From NCBI GenBank assembly GCA_963730115.1, contig CAVSQM010000004.1:248001-312000 (forward strand): a stretch of DNA of 64,000 nt, read 5' to 3'. Shown piece after piece: positions 44,095-53,627 of this stretch. The translations under genes and the position numbers were made by a program. This stretch comes from DASQFQ01 sp963730115 (GTDB taxonomy: Bacteria; Actinomycetota; Thermoleophilia; Solirubrobacterales; Solirubrobacteraceae). Positions within the stretch are counted from its first letter, which is position 1. Each line of letters opens with the position of its first letter. Below the pieces are notes generated by a model. The model made no database searches. It was not told the origin of the DNA and worked only from the letters and a program-made list of their open reading frames with translations.

Positions 44095-45465
44095 TCAGCC
44101 GGATCCTGGGGGGCCCGCGGCGTTGTCCGCGGGCCCTCCGACGTCCACGACCTCGTGCATCGTCATCGGGTGCAGGTAGCAGAAGAGCTCGTAGCGGCCG
44201 GGGACGCGGAAGCGGGTCGTGTGGGTCGCTCCTCCGCTCTTGGTCGGTGTGCCCACGAGCAGCGGGCCGCTGGCGAACAGGACGTTGTGCGGGATTGCAT
44301 CGCGGAACCGCCAGGTCACGCGGCCACCGAGCGGGACGGAGATGTGGTCGGGGCTGAAGCGGTTGTTCTTGAGGTCGACGGTGGCCCGCTTGCCTTGGGG
44401 CTTGGCGCCCGTCAGCGGCGTGGTCTTCGTGTAGGTGCGGCCGTCGGGGCGGACCGCGCTCAGCGGGACGTTCACGCGTGGCGGTTGCCGGCGCGTGGGC
44501 AGCCGCTTCACGAGGTGCTTCCGGTCGGCGGGGAGGCGCTTGCAGGCGCGCGGGACGTCGCGGTCCGGCGCCACGTAGATGTGCATGATCGCCATCACGC
44601 GCGGGTGGGGGACGTCGGCGTCGTAGGCGCCGGTGAGGCGTAGCCGCTCGCCCTTGCGGACGGGGATGCCGGTGCGGGACAGGAAGTAGCGGGTGTCGAC
44701 CGGCCCTGGCTCGTGGAGGATCGGGCGGGCGCGGTAGTAGAGGTGGTTCGGCGTCCCGTAGCGGGGCGCGGTGTCGAGCAGCTGCCGGTTGCGGCAGCGC
44801 GGCTGCGAGAGCGTCATGTTCCGCGCGCCACCGTGGAGGTGGCCGCCGACGGCGACGATGCGGCCGTCGAAGGGGACGCGCCAGCGGTAGCTGCGGATGG
44901 TGGTCGAGCCCTCCGCGCCGCCGCCGTGGACGGGGTAGCTGACCTGCTTGTCGCAGCCGTTGGCGCGGACCCAGATCGGGCGGACGGGCGTGAGCCGCTG
45001 CCCGGTCCTGACCGTGACGCGGTAGCGGATGTAGGCGTTCTCGGCGCGGACGCTGTGGCTCATCAGCATCGCGGTGATCCGCCAGCGGTCGCCACGGCGG
45101 ATGCGGTAGCCGTAGCCGGGCGGGAGGCGCAGCTGCTGGTTCTCCTCCCCGGTGCCGTAGATCGGCTCGCTGGAGCGGCTCGAGCAGGTGCCGCGGAGCG
45201 CCATCCGGGCGCTGCGGTGGAAGACGACGTGGTGGAGCATCACGTCGCGGATCGTGATCGGCCGGTTCTTGCGGTCGACCAGGTCGACCTTCATGCCGAC
45301 GACGTAGCCGTCCACGTTCGGGGCCTTCACAGGGGCCTTGGGGAACGCGACGTTGAAGTTCTCCATCCGGGTCGGGCCGTGACGGAACGTATACGTCTTG
45401 GTGGCCGCGTCCGCCGGGGCAGCGAGGAGGAAGGCGATGCCAACGGCGGTAAGGACGACCCGCAT
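44095..45465 (-). CDS. Secreted copper protein: monooxygenase-like domains plus C-terminal cupredoxin
   Basis: The 456-residue protein has a signal peptide (MRVVLTAVGIAFLLAAPADA). The N-terminal two thirds carry histidine clusters typical of type II copper monooxygenase-like folds (RDVMLHHVVFHRS, VAVGGHLHGGARNMTL, VMAIMHIYVAP). The C-terminal 90 residues are a type I blue-copper cupredoxin (VDLKNNRFSPDHISVPLGGR, IPHNVLF, ELFCYLHPMTMHEVV, giving the His, Cys, His and Met ligands). The pairing suggests an external copper-dependent oxidoreductase with its own electron-transfer domain, but the substrate is unknown. ATG 45465 is preceded by TACTCT eight bases upstream; the longer ORF start at 45504 lacks a good signal. 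Confidence 0.75.
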   Translation of the reverse strand: MRVVLTAVGIAFLLAAPADAATKTYTFRHGPTRMENFNVAFPKAPVKAPNVDGYVVGMKVDLVDRKNRPITIRDVMLHHVVFHRSARMALRGTCSSRSSEPIYGTGEENQQLRLPPGYGYRIRRGDRWRITAMLMSHSVRAENAYIRYRVTVRTGQRLTPVRPIWVRANGCDKQVSYPVHGGGAEGSTTIRSYRWRVPFDGRIVAVGGHLHGGARNMTLSQPRCRNRQLLDTAPRYGTPNHLYYRARPILHEPGPVDTRYFLSRTGIPVRKGERLRLTGAYDADVPHPRVMAIMHIYVAPDRDVPRACKRLPADRKHLVKRLPTRRQPPRVNVPLSAVRPDGRTYTKTTPLTGAKPQGKRATVDLKNNRFSPDHISVPLGGRVTWRFRDAIPHNVLFASGPLLVGTPTKSGGATHTTRFRVPGRYELFCYLHPMTMHEVVDVGGPADNAAGPPGSG

Positions 45466-45473
45466 GTAGCGCG

Positions 45474-45479
45474 AGAGTA
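45474..45479 (-). promoter_or_regulatory. Putative -10 element of the copper protein gene
   Basis: TACTCT on the minus strand ends eight bases before the ATG at 45465, fitting the leaderless pattern. Confidence 0.45.
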
Positions 45480-45536
45480 GACCGGGTTCGGGCTCGCGGT
45501 TCAACCGGTGGCATGCGTCGTGCGTACGCCTTGACG

Positions 45537-45674
45537 ATGCGACGGCTGGGTTTGTGGATCGTGACCGGTGCGCTGATGGTCGCCGGATGCGGGGGTTCCG
45601 AGAGCTCCGCGAAGTCGGATTCTGAGGCGACGCCGACGCCGACCGCGAAGCAGTCCGCGCCTGGCGGCTACTAG
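45537..45674 (+). CDS. Very small lipoprotein
   Basis: A 45-residue reading frame (MRRLGLWIVTGALMVAGC, then GGSESSAKSDSEATPTPTAK) with a complete lipoprotein signal: two arginines, a hydrophobic core and the lipobox VAGC with Cys at residue 18. The mature part is only 28 residues, Ser/Thr/Pro rich. It stops at the TAG at 45672-45674, overlapping the convergent DUF1801 gene by four bases. TACGCC seven bases upstream may be its -10 element. No homologue recognised. Confidence 0.55.
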   Translation: MRRLGLWIVTGALMVAGCGGSESSAKSDSEATPTPTAKQSAPGGY

Positions 45675-46012
45675 CCCAGCTCGGCGAGCCGGAGCGCGAC
45701 CATCTCGCGGATGACGTCGTCCGGGAGCGGCTGCTCCGGGGAAAAGCGGATGGTGCCCTTGGAGAGGCCGAAGCCGTCGAGCCGGTCGCTGACCGCGTCG
45801 ACGATCGCGGGGCTGAAGGGCGCGATGGTGAGGTGGCGCTTGGCGGCGTTGAACCCGATCAGGGGCCGGCCGCCGTGCAGGAAGGCCGGCATCCCGTAGC
45901 TCTTGCCCTCCTCGGCGTCGGGCGCCGCCTCCGCCACGATGGCGCGTACGCGCTCGAGCTCGGCGCGCTGGTCGGCCGGCAGGTCGGCGAGGTAGTCGTC
46001 GATGGCGGACAT
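45671..46012 (-). CDS. DUF1801/YdhG-like protein
   Basis: A 113-residue protein of the DUF1801 family, structurally similar to frataxin-like YdhG. Motifs: IDDYLADLPADQRAELERVR, EGKSYGMPAFLHGGRPLIGF, KRHLTIAPFSPAIV and LSKGTIRFSPEQPLPDDVIR. Members have been linked to iron delivery or stress, without a firm reaction. The start at 46012 is 18 bases after the stop of the Tad/VanY/SLT fusion gene, so it may sit at the end of that operon. Confidence 0.85.
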   Translation of the reverse strand: MSAIDDYLADLPADQRAELERVRAIVAEAAPDAEEGKSYGMPAFLHGGRPLIGFNAAKRHLTIAPFSPAIVDAVSDRLDGFGLSKGTIRFSPEQPLPDDVIREMVALRLAELG

Positions 46013-46030
46013 CGCGCTCAGTGTCCCGCA

Positions 46031-47380
46031 TCACTCCACGAGCCGCACCTCGAGCCCTCCGGCGGTCGCCGCCCCGGCGCCGCCCATCAGGCCGAGGATG
46101 CGAGCGACGTAGCCGGGCGTCTCCCCGTTGGCGGGGACGCAGCCGCACGCGGCGACCGCGTTCGGGCCGGCGTTGTAGGCCGCGAGGGCGAGCGGGACGG
46201 CGGGGAAGCGGCGCAGGAGGTCGCGCATCAGGTGGGCCTGGGCGTCGATGGCGCGCTCGGCGTCGAACGGGTCGCGCAGGCCCATCGCGGCGGCGGTGCC
46301 GGGCATGAACTGCGCGATCCCCTGCGCGCCCGCGCCGCTGACGGCGAACGGATTGAAGTTCGACTCGGCGTAGAGCTGTGCGGCGAGCAGGGTGGCGGAC
46401 ACGTTCCAGCGTTGGGCGGCGCGGGCGATCGCGGGCGCGAAGGCGGGCGGGACGAACGACGGCAGCGTGCTGCCGCCGGCGCCGTCGGCTCGCGGCGGCG
46501 GGGAGGAGTGGGCGTTCAGCGTGTAGCCGAAGTGCCAGTCCTCCCACGAGTACCGCTTCACGAAGTGGAAGCGGCGCGCGTTCGCCGCCAGCCAGCCGTA
46601 GGCAGCGGGCGGGCCGAGGTCGAGCTCGGTGCCGAGCCGGTGCAGCGAGCGGCCGGGCGGGGCGACCCAGCGCGGATCGGGGTTGCGGGCGAAGAGGACG
46701 GCCTGCTCGGCGTCGGAGCGGAAGGCGCTCGTGATGATGAGGCCGATGCCGTCGGCGCGTGCGGCGCGCTCCATCCGGTCGAACGCGCGGGCGACGTCCG
46801 GCCGCATCCGCTCGCCCTGCCGGGTCGCGAGCGGGCCGTCGTAGCCGCCGCCGGAACCGGCGAGCTCGCCGGGCGGCGCAAGCTCTGCCTCCGCCGCCGC
46901 CTCGATCGAGGCGGTTCGACGGGCACCACCGGTGCGGACCTCGAAGACATCGCTGACGGCGACGCGGACCCGGACCGGACCGAACGACGACCCGTCGGGG
47001 AACGCGACGCGCACGCCCCGAGCACCGTTGGCCCGCGCCACGCGGACCGCCGCGGCGCGGCCGAGCGCAAGGTACTCCGCCTTGCTCACGTGCTCGGCCC
47101 CGGGCCGCTGGCGATCGGCGAAGACGGGCTCGAAGAGCCGCGGATACGCATCGTGCATCGCGCGGGCGGCGGCGAGGGCGCCGAGATCGGCCGCCCGCTG
47201 CGCCCGCGCCTCCCGCCCGCCGCCACGAGCCACGAGTCCGAGGACGAGCGCCCCGAGGACGACCGCGACGAGCCCGCCGACGAGGAGGATCGAGGCCTGG
47301 CCCGACTGGCCGGCCTCGTCCGGCCCAACCCCAGTGCCGCCGCCACCGTCGTGCGGCCCTATCCAGCGAGCGCGGCTCAC
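46031..47380 (-). CDS. Tad-like/VanY carboxypeptidase/lytic transglycosylase fusion
   Basis: A protein of 449 residues with three parts. Residues of about 25-160 form a TadE/TadG-like pseudopilin N-terminus (GQASILLVGGLVAVVLGALV, RAQRAADLGALAAARAM). Residues of about 190-310 form a VanY-type D,D-peptidase (SAFRSDAEQAVLFARNPD, SLHRLGTELDLG, WEDWHFGY supply the zinc histidines and aspartate). Residues of about 330-445 form a goose-lysozyme-like SLT lytic transglycosylase (LLAAQLYAESNFNPFAVSGA, GIAQFMPGTAAAMG, AAYNAGPNAVAACG). It would cut both the peptide and the glycan of the wall where the pilus-like assembly passes. The GTG start at 47380 overlaps the upstream stop by four bases. Confidence 0.85.
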   Translation of the reverse strand: MSRARWIGPHDGGGGTGVGPDEAGQSGQASILLVGGLVAVVLGALVLGLVARGGGREARAQRAADLGALAAARAMHDAYPRLFEPVFADRQRPGAEHVSKAEYLALGRAAAVRVARANGARGVRVAFPDGSSFGPVRVRVAVSDVFEVRTGGARRTASIEAAAEAELAPPGELAGSGGGYDGPLATRQGERMRPDVARAFDRMERAARADGIGLIITSAFRSDAEQAVLFARNPDPRWVAPPGRSLHRLGTELDLGPPAAYGWLAANARRFHFVKRYSWEDWHFGYTLNAHSSPPPRADGAGGSTLPSFVPPAFAPAIARAAQRWNVSATLLAAQLYAESNFNPFAVSGAGAQGIAQFMPGTAAAMGLRDPFDAERAIDAQAHLMRDLLRRFPAVPLALAAYNAGPNAVAACGCVPANGETPGYVARILGLMGGAGAATAGGLEVRLVE

Positions 47381-47979
47381 GCCGGCACCTTCATGCGGCC
47401 CCATCCCGCGAGCGCGGTCGTCCGGGCGCCCGGCGCGATCAGCGGCCCGCGGACCGTGACCGGAACGTCGCGTTCCGCAAAGCCGGAACGGGCGAGCTCG
47501 ACGAGCCGCGGGTCGGCTTCGGCCGGTACGACGAGGACGATGTGGTCCTGCTCGGCGAGCAGTTCGTCGGCGGCGGCGGTGCGAGCGCCGGTGACGGCGA
47601 CGACCGTCGGCACATCCACGACCGCGAGCGCGCGGCGGGCGAGGTGCAGGTCGTCCGGGCCGAGCGCGAGCCACGCGAGACGCCCGCGGGCGACGGCCGC
47701 GAGGCCGCGCGAGCCGAGGTTGGCGACGAGGCGGGACGCGCCGGGTGTCCCCAGCGCCGGGCGCGGCGCGTCAGGCGCCGGCCAGGTGATCAGCATCGCC
47801 CCGGCCGAGCGGTCCTGCTCACGTAGCCCACCGGCGAGCGCCGCGGCCACCGGCACCGCATCCCGCACCGCGCCGAGGACGAGCGCCCGCGGGGCGAAAC
47901 GAGGCGGGGCAGCCGCCGTCTCCGGCTGCGGCGGAAGCGCGACGAACGCGGACGCCGCCCGCTCGAGGAGGCCGCTCAT
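47377..47979 (-). CDS. Unknown protein in the Tad-like cluster
   Basis: A 200-residue protein with no signal peptide, rich in Ala, Arg and Val. Alternating hydrophobic strands and helices (PRALVLGAVRDAVPVAAALA, LAVVDVPTVVAVTGARTAAA, HIVLVVPAEADPRLVELA) suggest a Rossmann-like alpha/beta fold; no P-loop is visible. It could be a degenerate relative of the CpaE/TadZ ATPase-like localisation proteins of Tad systems, which I offer only as a possibility. It overlaps the TadE-like gene upstream and the fusion gene downstream by four bases each, so it is part of one tightly coupled operon. Confidence 0.65.
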   Translation of the reverse strand: MSGLLERAASAFVALPPQPETAAAPPRFAPRALVLGAVRDAVPVAAALAGGLREQDRSAGAMLITWPAPDAPRPALGTPGASRLVANLGSRGLAAVARGRLAWLALGPDDLHLARRALAVVDVPTVVAVTGARTAAADELLAEQDHIVLVVPAEADPRLVELARSGFAERDVPVTVRGPLIAPGARTTALAGWGRMKVPA

Positions 47980-48428
47980 CGCCGGCTCCCGGCAGCGGAG
48001 CCGCGCGCCGACGGCAGCCCCGGCGCTCGGAGCCGGCGGGCAGAGGGCGGCGCCTGTGCGCCGAGCTTGCGAGCCGAGGGCGGTGCCTGCGCCCCGGGAA
48101 CGCGCCCGGACGGCGGCCCTGCGTCCGCGGTCGCTTCAGCGCGGAGGCGGGCGCCGAGCGGGCCGGGCGGGGTGACGCGGACGGTGACCCTCCGGCCTCG
48201 GACGGCGATCGCGGTGCGGCGCCGGGGCCACTCGGTGAGCGCCTCGCGGGCGGCGGCTCTGGGGTCGCGTCCTTGGAGCAGCGCGATCGCGCCCGCCTCG
48301 GCGGCTCCGCCCGCCGCCTGCTCGGCCGCGCCGGCGCTGAGCAGCGTGGAGACGCCGAGCCCGACCGCCAGCAGGAGCGGGAGGAGGCCGATGAGCTCGA
48401 CCGTCGACTGGCCGCTGCTCGACCTCAT
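47976..48428 (-). CDS. TadE-like pseudopilin protein with repeat tail
   Basis: A protein of 150 residues whose N-terminus MRSSSGQSTVELIGLLPLLL matches the TadE/pseudopilin pattern: short basic leader, glycine, then E five residues later and a hydrophobic helix. After a small domain (ALTEWPRRRTAIAVRGRRVT) the tail repeats the motif GAQAPPSARKL/RLRAPGLPSAR four times. The ATG at 48428 overlaps the previous TadE-like stop by four bases. Confidence 0.78.
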   Translation of the reverse strand: MRSSSGQSTVELIGLLPLLLAVGLGVSTLLSAGAAEQAAGGAAEAGAIALLQGRDPRAAAREALTEWPRRRTAIAVRGRRVTVRVTPPGPLGARLRAEATADAGPPSGRVPGAQAPPSARKLGAQAPPSARRLRAPGLPSARGSAAGSRR

Positions 48429-48797
48429 CGCTGCGGCGCGAAGCGGGCGCGGGCGGACACGGTGCCGACGTGGAGCCCGAAGGTCGACGGGACGCGAACC
48501 GTGACGCGGACGCCGCCGTCGTCGTCGGCCCGGACGCGCAGGCCCCGCTCGAGCGGAGCGGCCAGCCGGCGACGGGCCGCTCCCGCGCGCGTCGCCGCCC
48601 ACCGCGACCGCGCGAGCAGCGGCCTCAGCGGCGCCCGCCGCCGCCCATGCGGCGTGGCCGGCGACAGCGAGCTGCCAGAGGCCGGCGAGCAGCGCGACGG
48701 CGATCGGCAGGACCGCGACGAGCTCGACGGCCGCTTGGCCTCGGCACGCGCCGAGGGGCTCGACGGCCGCGGGGCCTCGGTGCGGGCGGTGGGGCAT
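48425..48797 (-). CDS. TadE-like pseudopilin protein, one frameshift
   Basis: The N-terminus (GQAAVELVAVLPIAVALLAG) is a typical TadE segment: Gly-Gln-Ala-Ala-Val-Glu-Leu followed by a hydrophobic helix and an Ala-rich amphipathic region. The frame shifts near 48590 by one extra G; reading through gives AARRRLAAPLERGLRVRADD and a beta-rich end VRVTVRVPSTFGLHVGTVSA. The span, 3n+1 bases, fits one insertion; the corrected protein is about 123 residues. It is first in the Tad-like cluster; a TAGTTT at 48834-48829 may be its -10 element. Confidence 0.78.
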
Positions 48798-48863
48798 GCG
48801 CGGGAGCTTCCGCCGCGCGGCGGCACGAAACTAGGCGTGAATGTGCCGAAAGAGGCGCGGGAC

Positions 48864-49232
48864 TCAGTACTCGGAGTACGTGCGCCACACGCGGTACACG
48901 CCCCACACGGCCAGCGCGATCATCGCGAACCAGAGGAGCGCGCCGAGGCCGCCCTCGTCCCACAGCCGGGACGTCGCCAGGATCGCCAGCGCCGCCACGG
49001 TCACCGACCCGTAGAGCAGCGCCCGCTGGTTGTCGCCGAGCCCGAACAGCGTCGCCCGGTGCTCCATGTACAGCCGGTAGCCGAAGAACAGCAGCCCCGC
49101 GGTCAGGATGATCGTGAGGAGGCTGTAGATCGTGCTCGACCCGGTCCCGCCGCCCGGCACCAGCCAGACGATCAGCGCGAGGCCGACGATGATCAGGATG
49201 TTGCGGATGTGCTTCGCGCGGTCGGGACCCAC
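48864..49232 (-). CDS. Small polytopic membrane protein
   Basis: A protein of 122 residues with about four transmembrane helices (ILIIVGLALIVWLVPGG, IYSLLTIILTAGLLFFGYRL, ALLYGSVTVAALAILATS, ALLWFAMIALAVWGVYRVW). No family recognised with confidence. The GTG at 49232 has TATCGT (49245-49240) ending seven bases upstream, so it may have its own leaderless transcript although it begins only 18 bases after the response regulator stop. Confidence 0.75.
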   Translation of the reverse strand: MGPDRAKHIRNILIIVGLALIVWLVPGGGTGSSTIYSLLTIILTAGLLFFGYRLYMEHRATLFGLGDNQRALLYGSVTVAALAILATSRLWDEGGLGALLWFAMIALAVWGVYRVWRTYSEY

Positions 49233-49250
49233 GCGTCACACGATACGCGC

Positions 49251-50060
49251 TCAGGCGCGGGCGACGACCGCGTCGACCGGGTCGGCCGCGACCGGTGCCT
49301 CGGTGGCCGCAGGCACGGCCACCGGCGCCACCTCGGTCGGATCGAGCGACTCCGCCGCGAAGCGGTACCCGATCCCGAAGTGGGTGTGGATGTAGCGCCA
49401 CCGCGGCGACGCCTTCTCCAGCTTCTGGCGCAGCTTGCGCACGAACACGTCGACCGAGCGGTCGCCGTGGACCATCGCGTAGCCCCACACCCGCTGGTAG
49501 ATCTCCTCGCGCGGCAGCACCTGCCCCACGACGTCGGCCAGCAGCTGGATCAGCTCGAACTCGCGGCGGGTCAGGTCGACGGACCGGCCGCCGACGAACG
49601 CCTGGAACTGGTCGGCCCGGATCTCGAGCTCGCCGGCCTTGACGGGGCCCGCCTCGACGCGCGCCGCCTCGGCCCGCCGGCGCCGCCGCGCGACCGCCTC
49701 GGCGCGCGCGATCAGCTCCTCCGGGTGGCAGGGCTTCGTGACCCAGTCATCGGCGCCGAGCCGCAGGCCGCGGACGCGCTGCGACACCGAGGAGCGGCCC
49801 GTGCAGACGATCACGCCCAGTGCGGGCAGCCGCTCGCACACCTTCTCGAGATACGACCAGCCCGCGGGCCCCAGGACCGCCAGGTCCATGACGAGCACGT
49901 TGAGCCGCATCGACACGAGCGCGTCGATCGGCACCGGGCTGGCCAGCACACGGTGCTGCCAACCGGCGGCGTCGAGCCGGTTCGCGAGCACCTGCAGGAA
50001 GCCGGTGTCGGAGTCCAGTACGCCCAGGCGCACGGGTGGCTGGCCGGTCGAGGTCGCCAT
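49251..50060 (-). CDS. OmpR/PhoB-family response regulator of the phosphate operon
   Basis: The 269-residue protein has a receiver domain (VLDSDTGFLQVL, phosphoacceptor Asp in LVMDLAVLGPAG, Thr in VCTGRS, Lys in VTKPCHPEE) and a winged-helix output domain (SVDLTRREFELIQLLADVVG, VWGYAMVHGDRSVDVFVRKL, RYIHTHFGIGYRFAAE). A tail of about 30 Ala/Val/Pro residues follows. It lies downstream of phoU on the same strand, so it is the likely PhoB/PhoP of this organism. No histidine kinase gene is adjacent. A pair of TGTTAC/TGTAAC half-sites at 11-bp pitch near 50116-50131 lies in its upstream gap. Confidence 0.88.
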   Translation of the reverse strand: MATSTGQPPVRLGVLDSDTGFLQVLANRLDAAGWQHRVLASPVPIDALVSMRLNVLVMDLAVLGPAGWSYLEKVCERLPALGVIVCTGRSSVSQRVRGLRLGADDWVTKPCHPEELIARAEAVARRRRRAEAARVEAGPVKAGELEIRADQFQAFVGGRSVDLTRREFELIQLLADVVGQVLPREEIYQRVWGYAMVHGDRSVDVFVRKLRQKLEKASPRWRYIHTHFGIGYRFAAESLDPTEVAPVAVPAATEAPVAADPVDAVVARA

Positions 50061-50165
50061 CTGTCACTGGAGAATAGTGGGGCGGGGCGACACGGTTACT
50101 CAACGTCAGCACCGCGTAACAGCTGGGTTACAACTGTTCGGCTCTGCGCCGCAAATACCGAGGAA

Positions 50166-50855
50166 CTAGGCCGGCCGATGCGAGGCGTCCGAGAACTCCC
50201 GGAACAGCCCCGTGACCACGAACGCGACCTGCTCGCCGATGTCCACGGCGTTGTCGCCGATCCGCTCCAGCGCGCGTGAGACGAGCATCATCGTCATCGC
50301 CCACTCGCGGCGGTCCTCGTCGGTCCCGATCTCCACCGCGCGCCGGAAGCATTCGCGGTTGAGGAGGTTGACCTGCTCGTCCTGGCGCACCAGGTCCTCG
50401 GCGAGCGCCACGTCGCGCAGCGAGAACGCCTGCTTGGACTGCTCGACCTCCGAGCGCACCAGCCGGCCCATCTGCTCGATCTTCTCGAGCGTCTCGGGGT
50501 CCACCGGCGGCTCGTGGCCGGACAGCGGCAGCATCTTCGCGATGTTCACGCACTGGTCGCCCATGCGCTCCGCGTGCTTGATCACGTGCAGGAGCGCCGC
50601 CACCGTCCGCAGGTCCGAGGCCACCGGCGCCTGCAGCGCCAACAGCGACAGCACGCCCTGATGGACCTCGAGGTAGCGCCCGTCGAGGCGGTCGTCGTCC
50701 AGGATCACAATCGAGGCGAGCTCGATGTCCTGGTGGTGCAGCGCCTCCATCGTGCGGTCGAGCGCGCTGACGACGAGGTCGAGCGCCCCGAGCGCCTGGC
50801 TCTCGAGCTGCTGGAGCTCGTGCTGGAAATGGACCCGGCCAGTGGCATCCGCCAT
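50166..50855 (-). CDS. phoU: Phosphate signalling protein PhoU
   Basis: The 229-residue all-helical protein has two PhoU repeats with metal-binding E/D-x-x-x-D patterns (ALDLVVSALDRTMEALHHQD, VIKHAERMGDQCVNIAKMLP; RALERIGDNAVDIGEQVAFV). PhoU links the Pst transporter to the phosphate two-component system and prevents signalling when phosphate is plentiful. It starts 10 bases after pstB ends. Confidence 0.95.
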   Translation of the reverse strand: MADATGRVHFQHELQQLESQALGALDLVVSALDRTMEALHHQDIELASIVILDDDRLDGRYLEVHQGVLSLLALQAPVASDLRTVAALLHVIKHAERMGDQCVNIAKMLPLSGHEPPVDPETLEKIEQMGRLVRSEVEQSKQAFSLRDVALAEDLVRQDEQVNLLNRECFRRAVEIGTDEDRREWAMTMMLVSRALERIGDNAVDIGEQVAFVVTGLFREFSDASHRPA

Positions 50856-50865
50856 CGCCGCGGCC

Positions 50866-51734
50866 CTACCCGACCTTGCCGGTGACGTAGTCCTCGGTGC
50901 GCTTGTCCGAAGGGTTGGTGAAGATCTTGTTCGTCTCGTCGTACTCGACGATCGCGCCGGTGCGGTCCTTGCCGTCGTCGTCGAGCTCGACCGTGAAGAA
51001 CGCGGTCATGTCCGACACGCGCGCCGCCTGCTGCATGTTGTGGGTGACGATGACGATCGAGTAGTCCTGCTTGAGCTCCATCATCAGGTCCTCGATGCGG
51101 CCGGTCGAGATCGGGTCGAGCGCGGAGCACGGCTCGTCCATCAGCAGGACGTCCGGCGACGTGGCCAGCGCCCGCGCGATGCAGAGCCGCTGCTGCTGCC
51201 CGCCGGACATGCCGAAGGCGTTCGTCTTCAGGCGGTCCTTGACCTCGTCCCACAGCGCGCCGCGCTTCAAAGCCGACTCGACGATCTCGTCCATGTCGCC
51301 CTTCATGCCCATGACGCGGGGACCGAAGGCGATGTTGTCGTAGATCGACTTCGGGAACGGGTTGGGCTTCTGGAACACCATCCCGATCCGCTTGCGCACC
51401 TGGACGGGGTCGATGTCCGGGTCGTAGAGGTTCTCGCCGTGGTAGCCGATGCTGCCCTCGACGCGCGCCGAGGGGATCAGGTCGTTCATGCGATTGAGGC
51501 AGCGGATGAACGTGCTCTTGCCACAGCCGGAGGGCCCGATGAGCGCCGTGATCTCGTGCCGGTTCAGGTCGATGGTGATGTTGCGGACCGCGCGCTTGTC
51601 GCCGTAGTAGACGCTGACGTCGTCGACGTCGAAGATCAGCTGGCGCTCCTCGGAGGGCGTCGGCGACCGTCGCCCCGCCGGCCCGCGTGGCCAGCTTCGG
51701 TTCGATGCGCTCTTGATCGGCCACGGGGATCTCT

Positions 51735-51751
<17 letters not shown>
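50866..51751 (-). CDS. pstB: Phosphate ABC transporter ATP-binding protein, one frameshift near the start
   Basis: The ATPase of the high-affinity phosphate importer: Walker A GPSGCGKSTFIRCLNRMNDL, Q-loop VFQKPNPFPKS, signature MSGGQQQRLCIARAL, Walker B VLLMDEPCSALDP and switch IVTHNMQQA. The natural N-terminus (MSRSGEEIPVADQERIEPKL) begins at 51751 in another frame; one extra C in a CCC run near 51652 separates it from EERQLIFDVDDVSVYYGD. The 886-base span (3n+1) agrees. It overlaps pstA by 17 bases. Confidence 0.93.
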
Positions 51752-52642
<891 letters not shown>

Positions 52643-52646
<4 letters not shown>

Positions 52647-53623
52647 TCGTACACCTGCCGGAAGCGGCGGACGAGCCGGATCGACACCGCGTTGAGCAGC
52701 AGCGTCATGCAGAAGAGCGTGAAGCCGACCACGAAGATCGTCTCGTACTCGATCGAGCCGGTCGGGATGTCACCGCGCGCGGTCGCGGCGATGAAGGCCG
52801 CCATCGATTGGTACGACTCGCGCGGGTCGATGCCGAGGTTCGCGGTCTGCCCGCCGGCGATCAGGATGATCACCGTCTCGCCGACGGCGCGCGACGCGCC
52901 GAGGATCAGCGCGGCGACGATGCCGGAGAGCGCGGCCGGGAAGACGATCCGCAGCGAGACCTGCAGCTTCGAGGCGCCGAGCCCGAACGCGCCCTCGCGC
53001 AGGGAGGCGGGCACGGCCGACATCGCGTCCTCGGCCACCGACGCGATCGTCGGCAGCACGAGCAGGCCGAGGATGATGCCCGCCGACAGCGCGTTGAACT
53101 GGTTGACGTCGATCCCGAGCCCGCGGACCACGTTCGGCGTGAAGTAGGTGAGCGCGAAGTAGCCGAACACGATGGTCGGGACGCCGGCCAGCGTCTCGAG
53201 GATCGGCTTGATCACCTTGCGGACGCGCGGTGGCGCGTACTCGGAGAGGTAGATCGCGCACAGCAGCCCGAGCGGGATCGCGACCAGCAGGCCGATGCCC
53301 GTCAGGTAGAGCGTCCCCCAGACAACCGGCAGGACGCCGAAGGATTGCTGGTCGCCGCGCAGCAGCGGCGTCCACTTGGTGCCGAACAGGTAGTCGCCGA
53401 TCGGCACGTCACCGAAGAAGGAGATCGTCTCGCGCACCAGCGACAGCACGATCAGCGCCGTCGTGACGACGGACAGGATGGCGGCCAGGAACAGCGCCGC
53501 CTTGATGGCGGCTTCCCCGCGCGAACGGACCGTGGGGGTCTTGACCAGGCTGGTCGGGACCGCCACGGCCCCCGGGGCGGCCGCAGCCGCCCCGGGTTCC
53601 GTGTTGGAGAAGCGTCCGGCCAC
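52643..53623 (-). CDS. pstC: Phosphate ABC transporter permease PstC
   Basis: The 326-residue permease has about six helices; IPLGLLCAIYLSEYAPPRVR, GVPTIVFGYFALTYFTP, SLREGAFGLGASKLQVSLRI and GASRAVGETVIILIAGG are PstC landmarks. The GTG start at 53623 is four bases after the pstS stop. Confidence 0.94.
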
Positions 53624-53627
53624 CTGG

